This document shows positions 1 to 7,516 of a stretch of DNA of 56,920 bases, in pieces; the first letter of the stretch is position 1; the number at the start of each line of letters is the position of its first letter. Both the position numbers and the translations under genes were made by a program. The notes below the pieces were generated by a model. The model was not told the DNA's origin. It saw only the letters and a list, made by a program, of their open reading frames with translations, and did not search any database. The stretch comes from an uncultured Clostridia bacterium. Lineage in GTDB: Bacteria; Bacillota; Clostridia; Oscillospirales; Ruminococcaceae. The stretch spans positions 1-56,920 of the forward strand of contig CANPZC010000012.1 of NCBI GenBank assembly GCA_947589355.1, written 5' to 3'.

Positions 1-111
1 AGCGAAAGCGTTATGTTATAATTGTCCGATACGTCGGGAGCAGACCCTTTGGTCTGCGTATCGACGAGGACATAAGAATATAATATACGCTTGCGTATAT
101 TATACCATAAA
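1..111. repeat. Structured ~111-bp repeat, unit 1
   Basis: First of three near-identical units (the others are at 112-222 and 28109-28236). A short linker (AGCGAAAGCG) is followed by an AT-rich arm, then a central stem in which CGATAC (27-32) pairs with GTATCG (58-63) and GCAGACC (40-46) pairs with GGTCTGC (51-57), leaving a one-sided bulge at 33-39. A second hairpin near the 3' end pairs ATAATATACGC with GCGTATATTAT. The window opens inside the linker, so more units may lie to the left. No protein is encoded. Confidence 0.85.
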
Positions 112-222
112 AGCGAAAGCGTTATGTTATAATTGTCCGATACGTCGGGAGCAGATCCTTTGGTCTGCGTATCGACGAGGACATAAGATTATAATATAAT
201 CATCTATGATTATATTATAACA
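112..222. repeat. Structured ~111-bp repeat, unit 2
   Basis: Tandem copy of unit 1 at a period of 111 bp. The central bulged stem is the same except for one change in the stem arm. The 3' hairpin has a quite different sequence (TATAATATAATCAT against ATGATTATATTATA) yet still pairs perfectly. The 5' arm TGTTATAAT also complements the far 3' end ATTATAACA, so an outer helix closing the whole unit is possible. Confidence 0.85.
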
Positions 223-264
223 GAAACGCTCGCTCTTTTCAAGGCTTTTGGGCAAATTTTGCAT

Positions 265-290
265 AAAAAAGAACAGCCCTCGGGCTGCTC
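265..290 (-). terminator. Rho-independent terminator of rplS
   Basis: On the minus strand, AGCAGCCC pairs with GGGCTGTT and is followed by six T. It begins about 10 nt after the rplS stop codon. Confidence 0.85.
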
Positions 291-299
291 ATCTTTTGA

Positions 300-644
300 T
301 CACTTGATCGCTTCTTTAACTTTAGCGGCTTTGCCGACTCTCTTTCTGATATAGTACAGCTTAGCGCGGCGTACTTTACCTGAACGAACGATCTCGACCT
401 TCTCAACGACAGGCGAATGTACGGGGAATACTCTCTCGATACCACAGCCGTGAGCCACTCTGCGGACTGTAAACGTTTCGTTTATGCCGCCGTGCTTCTT
501 GGCAATTACAGTACCCTCAAACACCTGTATTCTTGACTTGTCGCCCTCCTTGATATTAACGTGCACCTTTACGGTATCACCTACGTTAATAACGGGAGCA
601 TTTTCTTTAAGGCTTGAATTTGAAATAAGTTTTAAAGCGTCCAC
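300..644 (-). CDS. rplS: 50S ribosomal protein bL19
   Basis: Structural protein of the large ribosomal subunit, 114 aa, the usual family length. It has the bL19 pattern: GDTVKVHVNIKEG near residue 22, FEGTVIAKKHGG, then a basic C-terminus ending in a KLYYIRKRVGKAAK-type tail. The start is GTG at 644 with GGAGG 8 nt upstream. In most Firmicutes rplS closes an rpsP-rimM-trmD-rplS operon. Here rpsP lies about 47 kb away on the other strand and rplS has its own promoter, leader and terminator, so it looks monocistronic. Confidence 0.97.
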   Translation of the reverse strand: MDALKLISNSSLKENAPVINVGDTVKVHVNIKEGDKSRIQVFEGTVIAKKHGGINETFTVRRVAHGCGIERVFPVHSPVVEKVEIVRSGKVRRAKLYYIRKRVGKAAKVKEAIK

Positions 645-800
645 TTTAAATACCTCCTATTGTTTTCAGACATTCATTCGCTTTTTGTCATATCGGCGTC
701 AAGCAAAGACCGATAAAGCCAGAGGACTGTCCGCTTTAATGTCAGCCTTTCGGCAGGCACTAACTCTCGTCGCACAGCGACGGATATTCAAATGCCTTAA
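645..800 (-). promoter_or_regulatory. rplS 5' leader, probable L19-type autoregulatory leader
   Basis: About 150 nt of untranslated leader lies between the promoter and the rplS start. On the minus strand it holds a hairpin CGTCGC-TGT-GCGACG, a second around GCCTGCCGAAAGGC and a possible third before the Shine-Dalgarno. Leaders of this kind upstream of rplS are known in Firmicutes (L19 leader). I assign it from position and visible hairpins, not from a covariance match. Confidence 0.55.
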
Positions 801-801
801 T

Positions 802-830
802 ATTATATCACAAACAGATGCTTTTTGCAA
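802..830 (-). promoter_or_regulatory. rplS promoter
   Basis: Minus-strand TTGCAA, 17-bp spacer, TATAAT, with an upstream TGTG extending the -10 box (TGTGATATAAT). Confidence 0.8.
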
Positions 831-901
831 TACCCAAAAGAACATTTTTGCAAAAAATTTATGATGACATTTTGGCAAATATGCACAAATTGCAGCTTGA
901 C

Positions 902-1474
902 CTACATACAAAGAGCCTCGGAAGCGACTATATACAGCGCTGCGGCGACAAGCGTAAAGCTTACCGCACCCATTACAAATGCTTTCAAAAGCAGCAGAGC
1001 CATTATCACAAGCGTGACTAATCTTAAAGCTGTTACAGCGGTATAAACGCCGTGAGACTGCCCTGCCAGAAGCTCTGTTAGCCTGCCGCCGTCAAGCTTT
1101 TTAAGCGGCAAGAGATTAAAAACGCACAGCATTAGATTCGCGGTGGCAAACATTGTACCCGTCGCTCCTGCGGCTGCGCAAGCAAAATAAGCAGCGGCAT
1201 TTACCGCACACCCTGCCAGAAGCACCGCAGCTTGCTGCTTAGTACCCAAAAATGCAGGGGCAGCTTTTATCTTTATACCGCCGCCGTAGAAGCATATTTC
1301 GTTTACCCCTGCGCCATAATACGCCATAGCGGCAAGGTGCCCTGTTTCGTGCATGATACAGCAAAGAAGCGACACAGCGACGGCTTTGGCATCTGAAGCG
1401 GCGGCTAGGGCTATAATGGCAAAAAAGCTGAAAGACAGCGAAATATCGCACCCCTTTACGGCAAATCTCAGCAC
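902..1474 (-). CDS. M50-family (site-2) membrane metalloprotease, SpoIVFB-like
   Basis: Multi-pass membrane protein of 190 aa with the zinc motif HETGH (residues 42-46) in an early transmembrane segment and the second M50 signature N-x7-DG (N120, D128, G129) later on. Family members cut substrates inside the membrane; SpoIVFB processes pro-sigma-K in spore formers. The protein is short and lacks visible PDZ or CBS domains. Its GTG start overlaps the stop of the upstream 66-aa membrane protein by a few bases, which points to translational coupling. The sporulation role is inferred from size and host type only. Confidence 0.8.
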   Translation of the reverse strand: MLRFAVKGCDISLSFSFFAIIALAAASDAKAVAVSLLCCIMHETGHLAAMAYYGAGVNEICFYGGGIKIKAAPAFLGTKQQAAVLLAGCAVNAAAYFACAAAGATGTMFATANLMLCVFNLLPLKKLDGGRLTELLAGQSHGVYTAVTALRLVTLVIMALLLLKAFVMGAVSFTLVAAALYIVASEALCM

Positions 1475-1668
1475 GCGAGTTTACCCAGCAGTTTTGTGAA
1501 AACTTCGGCTATCTTATCAAGCGTGAGCATTTCCCACAGGTCGCTCTGTGCGATGTCGGTCAAGGCGTTTAAAAGCCCCACGATTGACAATATCATTATT
1601 ACAAGCATTGCGCCGAGAAGTATAAATTCGCGCGCGGTGATGTCGTTTTCTTCGTTTTGTTTACACAT
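1468..1668 (-). CDS. Small single-pass membrane protein of unknown function
   Basis: A 66-aa protein with one clear hydrophobic segment (about residues 15-37, rich in L, I, M and V) and a short hydrophilic C-terminus. The ATG at 1668 has a strong GGGAGGG ribosome site about 9 nt upstream. The stop overlaps the start of the M50 protease gene, so the two are translated together. I do not recognise the family. A partner or regulator of the protease is possible, since SpoIVFB works with the membrane protein SpoIVFA, but this protein is far shorter than SpoIVFA. Confidence 0.6.
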   Translation of the reverse strand: MCKQNEENDITAREFILLGAMLVIMILSIVGLLNALTDIAQSDLWEMLTLDKIAEVFTKLLGKLAC

Positions 1669-2025
1669 TGAAATGCCCTCCCTGACATATTCTATTCAAG
1701 AATATGCTGACAGGCAGGGTAATATGCTATTAGATGTTAGAGGTTAGAGGTAAGAGGTTAGAAAATGGATTTACAGCGTTTGTGATAAATTGAAGACTGT
1801 TGGATTTATATAAACAAGTTAAAGTAAGTAGTAATCATTATACAGTGTATGTAAACAAATTTTGTGCGTTAAATATAACATTTGCGGAGATTATAGTTAG
1901 TTAATAGTGAATAATGAAAAATGAATAGTGAATAGTACAGAAACGCCTAGAAACATTTACTATAAACTATTCTCTATTCATTATTCACTATTCACTGAGC
2001 TCTTGACGTAAGTCAAGGGCGTTTC
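1669..2025. repeat. Intergenic AT-rich region with tRNA-flanking repeat (copy A)
   Basis: No gene seen in these 357 bp. At 1734-1762 there is a short degenerate tandem of GTTAGAG. From about 1895 to 2025 runs an element made of GTGAATA/ATGAATA words that reappear inverted at 1965-1997, with AGAAACGCC near its centre and again as its inverse next to the tRNA. A small hairpin CTTGAC-TTAC-GTCAAG lies directly 3' of tRNA-Ala. A related copy lies 3' of the tRNA cluster at 56384-56576. Confidence 0.7.
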
Positions 2026-2101
2026 TGGTGGAGCTAAGGGGAATCGAACCCCTGACCTGTTACATGCGAAGCAACCGCTCTACCAACTGAGCTATAACCC
2101 C
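2026..2101 (-). tRNA. tRNA-Ala (anticodon CGC), CCA encoded
   Basis: A complete cloverleaf folds on the minus strand: acceptor GGGGTTA/TAGCTCC, D arm GCTC/GAGC, anticodon stem GTTGC/GTAAC with loop TTCGCAT, T arm AGGGG/CCCCT. The anticodon is CGC (reads GCG). The G3-U70 wobble pair, the main alanine identity element, is present. The 3' CCA is encoded. Confidence 0.95.
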
Positions 2102-2126
2102 ATGTTCGTTCATCAGAACATATTAG

Positions 2127-2155
2127 ATTATACCACAGTTAAATTCAATTGTCAA
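2127..2155 (-). promoter_or_regulatory. tRNA-Ala promoter
   Basis: Minus-strand TTGACA, 17-bp spacer, TATAAT, with TGTGG before the -10 box. An ATGTTC/GAACAT inverted repeat lies between the promoter and the mature tRNA 5' end. Confidence 0.85.
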
Positions 2156-2195
2156 GCAATTTTTAAAACATTTTGCCTTTATAAGTTACACGCTG

Positions 2196-3056
2196 TCATT
2201 GTGCCAAACTATCGTCGGTTTCCGATGTTTGTTCCTCCTGCTTAAAGCTTTCGGGAAATGCCTCCGGCTCGTTTTCTGCCTTATTTTCGCCGTAGGTAGA
2301 CATTTTTGCTGAAATTATCTTTATTTCGGAAGTGGGCTTATTGTTCTCGTCAACTTCTGTAGAAGCTATTTTTTCAATTACGTCAATTCCCTCATAGACC
2401 TGCGCGAATATAGTGAACTGCTGTGCAAAATTCGGCACGCCTCCCCTATCTAAAAAATAATCTACAAGAGCCTCATCGGCATCAAGATCTTTAAGCTCGC
2501 TGACAACATCGTCGGTAAAATCTATAGAATTGATAAAAAGCAGCCTGCTGCCGGTGGTGTTGCGCTTGTTAAAAACGCCCTTTTCTCTGCCGTAGGTACA
2601 CAGCGCACCTCTGAAAGGCCAAAGGTCATACGACTTTTCGGGCTCTAACATTTCTTTGTCCGTATCGTCGGTATCTGTGCCGTCAGCAGCTTTTGCGCCG
2701 CCGAACGCATAGGCGTGCTGCTCATCTTCAACATTGAAAAAATAGGTGTCGTTGTAGTAACCATCATTTACGAGCTTTTCAAAATACTCACAAAAGTTCG
2801 GCGCTTTATCCTCAAACAAAACAGCCTTTATCGTTCCGTATGTGGTTTCAAAAACAACTACTTTTGCGCTGTCCTCGGGTATGGTATACTGAATGAAATC
2901 TATATCTTTCGCCTCTTTAAGAAGCTGATTGTCAGTGTTGATACAGGAATATGACACCATCATTATCACGATCAATACGACCATTGTCATGGAAACTCTG
3001 AAAACGGTCTTTGCATTTCTTTGCACTCTATGCCTCTGAAGCTGATCCATAGCCAT
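2196..3056 (-). CDS. Membrane-anchored cyclophilin-type peptidyl-prolyl isomerase
   Basis: A 286-aa protein with an N-terminal membrane anchor (about residues 20-37) and an extracytoplasmic cyclophilin fold. The region from VVFETTYGTIKAVLFEDKAP onward, followed by FEKLVNDGYYND, matches the start of bacterial cyclophilins. Members catalyse cis-trans isomerisation of prolyl bonds, here probably in secreted proteins. Later canonical motifs are diverged and there is an acidic insert around residues 125-140. It follows cysE and cysS on the same strand and may be read from the same T-box promoter, although a TATACTG tandem lies just upstream of it. Confidence 0.8.
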   Translation of the reverse strand: MAMDQLQRHRVQRNAKTVFRVSMTMVVLIVIMMVSYSCINTDNQLLKEAKDIDFIQYTIPEDSAKVVVFETTYGTIKAVLFEDKAPNFCEYFEKLVNDGYYNDTYFFNVEDEQHAYAFGGAKAADGTDTDDTDKEMLEPEKSYDLWPFRGALCTYGREKGVFNKRNTTGSRLLFINSIDFTDDVVSELKDLDADEALVDYFLDRGGVPNFAQQFTIFAQVYEGIDVIEKIASTEVDENNKPTSEIKIISAKMSTYGENKAENEPEAFPESFKQEEQTSETDDSLAQ

Positions 3057-3089
3057 GATTTATACTTCCTTTCCGTACTTTCCGTACAA

Positions 3090-3121
3090 CAGTATAACAG
3101 TATAACAGTATAACGGTATTA
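3090..3121. repeat. Tandem CAGTATAA repeat
   Basis: Three exact 8-bp units plus one variant (CGGTATTA) run from 3090 to 3121, overlapping the cysS stop. On the minus strand each unit reads TTATACTG and so repeats a TATACT -10-like word just upstream of the cyclophilin gene. Confidence 0.8.
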
Positions 3122-4546
3122 CTGCTTTTTTGAAATGCGTGTGCCTTGTCGGCTCTCCTCGACGATATAGCCCATTTGAGAAATTTCATCACGAAGCTTA
3201 TCTGCCAGAGCAAAATCTTTAGCCGCTCTCGCTTCCTTTCGCTGCTCTACCAGCGCCATAACTTCGGGCGGTATATCTTCCTGAGCTTTGGCGGCGATGA
3301 GCTTGTTTGCTCTGTCTGTTATGCCTATAGAAAGCACCTTGTCGAAGTCTTCGATCACCGCAAGCTTTGTAGCGGTGTTGGTATCGGCTTTGAAAACATC
3401 ATAAAACGCGGTTATGGCGTTTGAAGTATTTATATCGTCGCTCATAGCATCTATAAACGGCTTTTTAAGCGCCTCGAAGGCATTTTTGTCTACAGGCTGC
3501 GTATCTTTTTCCGATATAAGCTGAGCCGCTCTTGAAACCAGTTTGTCATACGCAGCCTTGGCGTTGTCAAGGTTTTCATAGCTGAAAACGAGCGACTTGC
3601 GGTAATGCGATTGCAGGCAGAAAAACCTGTAGACGAGCGGATCGTAACCCTTTTCTTCAAGAAGCGAAACAGTAAGAAACTCACCCTTAGATTTGCTCAT
3701 CTTGCCGCCCTTGGTATTAAGGTGGTGTACATGGAACCAGTATTTGCACCAGTCGTGACCGAGGTATGCTTCCGACTGCGCTATCTCGTTTGTGTGGTGC
3801 GGAAACTGATTATCTATGCCGCCGCAGTGGATATCGAGGTACTCGCCGTTGTTTTTCATGCTTATGCATGAACATTCAATATGCCAACCGGGGTACCCCA
3901 CGCCCCACGGAGAGTTCCATTTAAGCTCCTGATCGTCAAACTTTGATTTGGTGAACCACAGCACAAAGTCTGCTTTATTGCGCTTGTTCTCGTCTGCCTC
4001 AACGCCCTCGCGCACGCCGACTGCTAGGTCTTCTTCCGAAACATCGCCAAAAACATAATACTTTGAAAGCTTTGAAGTATCAAAATACACGTTGCCGCCT
4101 GCGGTATAGGCATAGCCTTTTTGCTCAAGAGCCTTAATTACCTTGATAAACTCACCTATATACGATGTTGCAGGCACGACTGTATCGGGTTTGCGGATAT
4201 TGAGCTTTTTGCAGTCGGCAAAGAAAGCATCGGTATAAAATTTAGCTATCTCCATTACAGTTTTATGCTCTCTTTTCGCGCCTTTGAGCATCTTATCATC
4301 GCCCGTATCGCCGTCGGAAGTCAGGTGTCCCACGTCTGTTATGTTCATTACCCTGTTTACGTCATAGCCGCTGTAGCGCAGATATTTTTCAAGAACATCT
4401 TCCATAATATAGCTGCGCAGATTCCCTATATGCGCATAGTGGTATACGGTAGGACCGCAGGTATACATATTTACTTTGCCCTGCTCGTGGGAAATGAATT
4501 CTTCTTCCTTATGAGATGCAGAATTATAAAGCATTATACTGTTCAT
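3119..4546 (-). CDS. cysS: Cysteinyl-tRNA synthetase
   Basis: Class I synthetase charging tRNA-Cys, 475 aa, a normal length. The N-terminal zinc site begins at C30 (TCGPTVY) and the HIGH motif appears as HIGN at residues 39-42. The zinc region HIECSCISM and the KMSKS motif (KMSKSKG, near residue 280) are intact. The C-terminal DALR-type helical region ends in VALADKLRDEI-like sequence. It lies 20 bp downstream of cysE, and the pair is preceded by a T-box leader, so transcription should rise when tRNA-Cys is uncharged. Confidence 0.97.
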   Translation of the reverse strand: MNSIMLYNSASHKEEEFISHEQGKVNMYTCGPTVYHYAHIGNLRSYIMEDVLEKYLRYSGYDVNRVMNITDVGHLTSDGDTGDDKMLKGAKREHKTVMEIAKFYTDAFFADCKKLNIRKPDTVVPATSYIGEFIKVIKALEQKGYAYTAGGNVYFDTSKLSKYYVFGDVSEEDLAVGVREGVEADENKRNKADFVLWFTKSKFDDQELKWNSPWGVGYPGWHIECSCISMKNNGEYLDIHCGGIDNQFPHHTNEIAQSEAYLGHDWCKYWFHVHHLNTKGGKMSKSKGEFLTVSLLEEKGYDPLVYRFFCLQSHYRKSLVFSYENLDNAKAAYDKLVSRAAQLISEKDTQPVDKNAFEALKKPFIDAMSDDINTSNAITAFYDVFKADTNTATKLAVIEDFDKVLSIGITDRANKLIAAKAQEDIPPEVMALVEQRKEARAAKDFALADKLRDEISQMGYIVEESRQGTRISKKQ

Positions 4547-4566
4547 AAATACTGTCCTTTCGATGT

Positions 4567-5205
4567 TTATTTATCCTTATTTTGTAGCTGTTCTTCCAGC
4601 ACCTTTATACGCTTGTTGAGTTTTGAAAGCTCAATAGCCACGGGATCGGGAATGTGTATCTGGTCGAGATCCTGCGTGCGCTTGCCGTCCTGTCTTACTA
4701 TTTTTGCAGGCGCGCCGACCGCCGTTGAATTTGGCGGAACTTCCTCCAGAACAACTGCATTCGCGGCTATTTTTGCGTTATCGCCGACTTTGAAAGGTCC
4801 TAAGATTTTTGCGCCGCAGCCGACCATTACATTGTTGCCCAGCGTTGGGTGGCGTTTGCCGTGGTCTTTACCCGTACCTCCCAAGGTACAGCCCTGATAC
4901 AAAAGGCAGTTATCGCCTATCTCGGCTGTTTCGCCTATAACTACCCCCGAGCCGTGGTCTATAAGCAAGCCTTTGCCTATCTTAGCGCCGGGGTGTATCT
5001 CTATACCCGTCAGAAGCCTTGCTATCTGCGAAATTGCCCTTGCCACAAAATACATTTTATGGACATAGAAAAAGTGTGCTATCCTGTACATCCACACGGC
5101 GTGCAGACCCGAATAGGTCGCCACTATCTCCAGTGTTGTTCTTGCGGCAGGGTCTCTGTCGCGTATAGACTGTATATCTTCGTGGATCTTATCAATTATT
5201 TTCAT
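4567..5205 (-). CDS. cysE: Serine O-acetyltransferase
   Basis: Makes O-acetylserine from serine and acetyl-CoA, the first step of cysteine synthesis. The protein is 212 aa, the shorter Bacillus-type form. An N-terminal helical part is followed by left-handed beta-helix hexapeptide repeats (IEIHPGAKIGKGLLIDHGSG), the catalytic DHG, and the GGTGKDHGKRHP loop. A coiled, charged C-terminus follows (ELSKLNKRIKVLEEQL). The ATG at 5205 has GGAGGG upstream. It is the first gene after the T-box leader. Confidence 0.96.
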   Translation of the reverse strand: MKIIDKIHEDIQSIRDRDPAARTTLEIVATYSGLHAVWMYRIAHFFYVHKMYFVARAISQIARLLTGIEIHPGAKIGKGLLIDHGSGVVIGETAEIGDNCLLYQGCTLGGTGKDHGKRHPTLGNNVMVGCGAKILGPFKVGDNAKIAANAVVLEEVPPNSTAVGAPAKIVRQDGKRTQDLDQIHIPDPVAIELSKLNKRIKVLEEQLQNKDK

Positions 5206-5222
5206 GTTTTCCCTCCGTCAAT

Positions 5223-5475
5223 AAAAAATGCCCCACTGACGCATATGCGCCAGGAGGCAACTAAAGCTGCGGTCCCACTCCCGTTTTATACTCTTAGTCC
5301 TTAACGCGGACTTACGCAGACGGCTACTTTGTTTCACCGCCCGTGCCTTTGCAAAAAGCAATATCAGCCGCACTTTCACAGCTGCCCGACGGACGTTCCC
5401 ACCTTACCGTCCTCTCTGTAGTCAAGGCGTTTTCTGTTACTCTGACCGAAAGCATTTAAACATATGATCTGCACT
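5223..5475 (-). promoter_or_regulatory. T-box leader, cysteine type
   Basis: Minus-strand leader with T-box landmarks in order: AGAGAGGACGG in the stem I region, a probable specifier loop GTGAAAG-TGC-GG (UGC at 5370-5372, a cysteine codon), the T-box core AGTGGGACCGCAG (about 5265-5278), and a terminator pairing CTGGCGCA with TGCGTCAG extended by TGCCTC/GGGGCA and ending in six T. The downstream genes cysE and cysS match a cysteine specifier. T-boxes read uncharged tRNA and choose between antiterminator and terminator. Confidence 0.92.
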
Positions 5476-5488
5476 AACTATTATATGC

Positions 5489-5517
5489 AGTATAACACAT
5501 TTCGTTAAAAAATGCAA
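5489..5517 (-). promoter_or_regulatory. cysE-cysS (T-box operon) promoter
   Basis: Minus-strand TTGCAT, 17-bp spacer, TATACT with a TGTG extension (TGTGTTATACT). It sits just upstream of the T-box leader. Confidence 0.8.
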
Positions 5518-5525
5518 GCGCAAAT

Positions 5526-6089
5526 TTAATCGTTGGGGTTTATATGGTCTTTATACGCATAAACATACGTTGCGCCCGAAATTATAGTCAGCACGGCGCA
5601 TATCCATATAAGAATTTCATTTATTATGAAGAAGTTGAAGTCTATTTTTGCTATACGCACCAAGAAAAGCTCTATTGCCATAATTATGCCGAAAGCCGCC
5701 ATTGTACAGGCTGTTTTCAGCTTGCCCCATATGCCTGCGGGAACTACCACGCCCTCGCCTGCAACGACAAGCCGCAGACCCGAAACTACAAACTCTCTTG
5801 TAAGAATGATGAACACGGCAATGATGTCTATCCAGCCTTTAGCGGAAAAGCAAAGCAGCACCGCCATTACAAGTATCTTATCCGCTATGGGGTCTAAAAA
5901 CTTGCCAAAGTTGGTGACAAGCCCGTATTTACGCGCCATTTTGCCGTCTATAAGGTCTGTTATTGCCGCCAGACCGTAAACAAGCCCTGCCCACAGGATA
6001 TTGAGCGGTATGCTGTCTATCATAATAAGCGCGATAAACAGCGGCACGAGCAGCACACGCATAACGGTCAGTTTATTTGGGGTATTCAT
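5526..6089 (-). CDS. pgsA: CDP-diacylglycerol-glycerol-3-phosphate 3-phosphatidyltransferase
   Basis: Integral membrane enzyme of phosphatidylglycerol synthesis, 187 aa. The CDP-alcohol phosphotransferase signature D-x2-D-G-x2-A-R-x8-G-x3-D-x3-D is complete, running from DLIDGKMAR to GKFLDPIADK around residues 45-71. Several hydrophobic segments follow. It lies 25 bp downstream of rimO on the same strand, an arrangement common in Clostridia. Confidence 0.95.
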   Translation of the reverse strand: MNTPNKLTVMRVLLVPLFIALIMIDSIPLNILWAGLVYGLAAITDLIDGKMARKYGLVTNFGKFLDPIADKILVMAVLLCFSAKGWIDIIAVFIILTREFVVSGLRLVVAGEGVVVPAGIWGKLKTACTMAAFGIIMAIELFLVRIAKIDFNFFIINEILIWICAVLTIISGATYVYAYKDHINPND

Positions 6090-6114
6090 AAATACACCTC
6101 TCGTCTATTTTTGA

Positions 6115-7449
6115 TCAGTCGTTCACAGTACCGATAAGGTCATAGTCAAGCACATCGTCAATGGTGACATTCACATACTCGCCGGGGCGGTACTTTTTGC
6201 CGCTTGCCGAACTGAAAAATATCTTGCCGTCGATCTCGGGGGCATCTGCCCTGCCTCTGCCGAAAAAGCATTCGGCATATTTGTCAAAGCCCTCGCACAC
6301 GACTTCGTATGTATTGCCTATCTTCTTTTCGTTGAGCTCATAGCTTATAAGCATCTGCTCGTTCATTATCTCGTCGCAGCGCTCTTCTTTGGTCTTGAAG
6401 TCTATCTGGTCGGGCATTTTTTCGGCGGCAGTTCCCTCCTCCGCAGAGTATGTAAAGCAGCCGAGCTTATCAAAGCGCATATCTTTTACAAACCGGCAAA
6501 GCTCCTCGAACTGCTCCTGCGTTTCACCGGGAAAACCAGCAATAAGCGTTGTACGCAGCGTTATATCGGGTATTTTAGCACGAATTTTTTCAACTAAAGC
6601 GCGCAGAGATGCATTATCGCCTTTGCGGTTCATGGCTTTTAGTATATCGCCGTTGCAATGCTGCATGGGTATATCAAGATAGTTTACTATTTTGTCCTCT
6701 CTTGCCATAACATCCAAAAGCTCATCTGTAATTCTTTCGGGGTAGCAATAAAGCGTTCTTATCCAGCGTATGCCGTCTATCTTGCAAAGTTCTTCCAGAA
6801 GTTTGGCAAGTCGCGGCTCTCCGTAAAGGTCAAAGCCGTAATTTGTGGTATCCTGCGCGACTAAAATAATTTCGCTTACGCCTGCTTTTGCAAGCCATTT
6901 TGCCTCTGCGACAACGCTTTCAATGCTTCTGCTGCGAAGTTTGCCGCGTATTGACGGTATAGCGCAGTATGTACAGCAGTTGCTGCAGCCCTCGGCAATT
7001 TTAAGATATGCATAATGGTCGGTAGAAACTATTCTTCTGCCCTCTATGCACAGTTTATCTTTATCCTCAAAGGTCATAATGCCGCTCTCGCCCTGAGAGA
7101 GGCGCTTTACTACATCGCAAATATCGCTGTTTTTGCCTATGCCAACAACGGCGTTCACTTCGGGTATCTCGCTGAGTATTTCTTCTTTATAGCGCTCGGC
7201 AAGGCAGCCTGTTACTGCCACAGCCTTAATTCTGCCCTCATCTTTAAGAGTACAGAACTCTAAAATGGTATCTATCGCTTCCTGCTTGGCAGATTCGATA
7301 AATCCACAGGTGTTTACAATTACTATGTCCGCTAAAGCTGCATCAGGCACTATTTCATACCCTGCTTCTCTCAGGTCATACAACATGGTTTCGGCATCAA
7401 CTAAATTTTTGGGACAGCCCAGCGACACCATACCCACTCTTACTGCCAT
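6115..7449 (-). CDS. rimO: Ribosomal protein uS12 methylthiotransferase
   Basis: Radical-SAM enzyme that methylthiolates an aspartate of ribosomal protein S12, 444 aa. The N-terminal domain carries the cluster cysteines in SLGCPKN, VNTCGF and VTGCLAERY. The radical-SAM motif is C-x3-C-x2-C (CSNCCTYC, near residue 155) followed by AIPSIRG. A C-terminal TRAM domain ends the protein. SLGCPKN at the very start separates RimO from MiaB. The ATG has a GGAG site upstream and its own promoter overlaps the end of recX. Confidence 0.95.
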   Translation of the reverse strand: MAVRVGMVSLGCPKNLVDAETMLYDLREAGYEIVPDAALADIVIVNTCGFIESAKQEAIDTILEFCTLKDEGRIKAVAVTGCLAERYKEEILSEIPEVNAVVGIGKNSDICDVVKRLSQGESGIMTFEDKDKLCIEGRRIVSTDHYAYLKIAEGCSNCCTYCAIPSIRGKLRSRSIESVVAEAKWLAKAGVSEIILVAQDTTNYGFDLYGEPRLAKLLEELCKIDGIRWIRTLYCYPERITDELLDVMAREDKIVNYLDIPMQHCNGDILKAMNRKGDNASLRALVEKIRAKIPDITLRTTLIAGFPGETQEQFEELCRFVKDMRFDKLGCFTYSAEEGTAAEKMPDQIDFKTKEERCDEIMNEQMLISYELNEKKIGNTYEVVCEGFDKYAECFFGRGRADAPEIDGKIFFSSASGKKYRPGEYVNVTIDDVLDYDLIGTVND

Positions 7450-7488
7450 GGCAAGCGCTCCTTTTCAATACTTTAAATGATATACTAT

Positions 7489-7516
7489 ATTATACATATT
7501 TTTTCCCAAATGTCAA
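7489..7516 (-). promoter_or_regulatory. rimO-pgsA promoter
   Basis: Minus-strand TTGACA, 16-bp spacer, TATAAT. The -35 box overlaps the recX stop codon. Confidence 0.85.

Noticed and set aside
1-222. CRISPR array
   Set aside because: The unit is 111 bp and nearly identical throughout, with no short repeat/unique spacer alternation and no cas genes.
4121-4897. Plus-strand frame of 258 codons
   Set aside because: It is antisense to cysS and cysE, with no motif and no convincing ribosome site.
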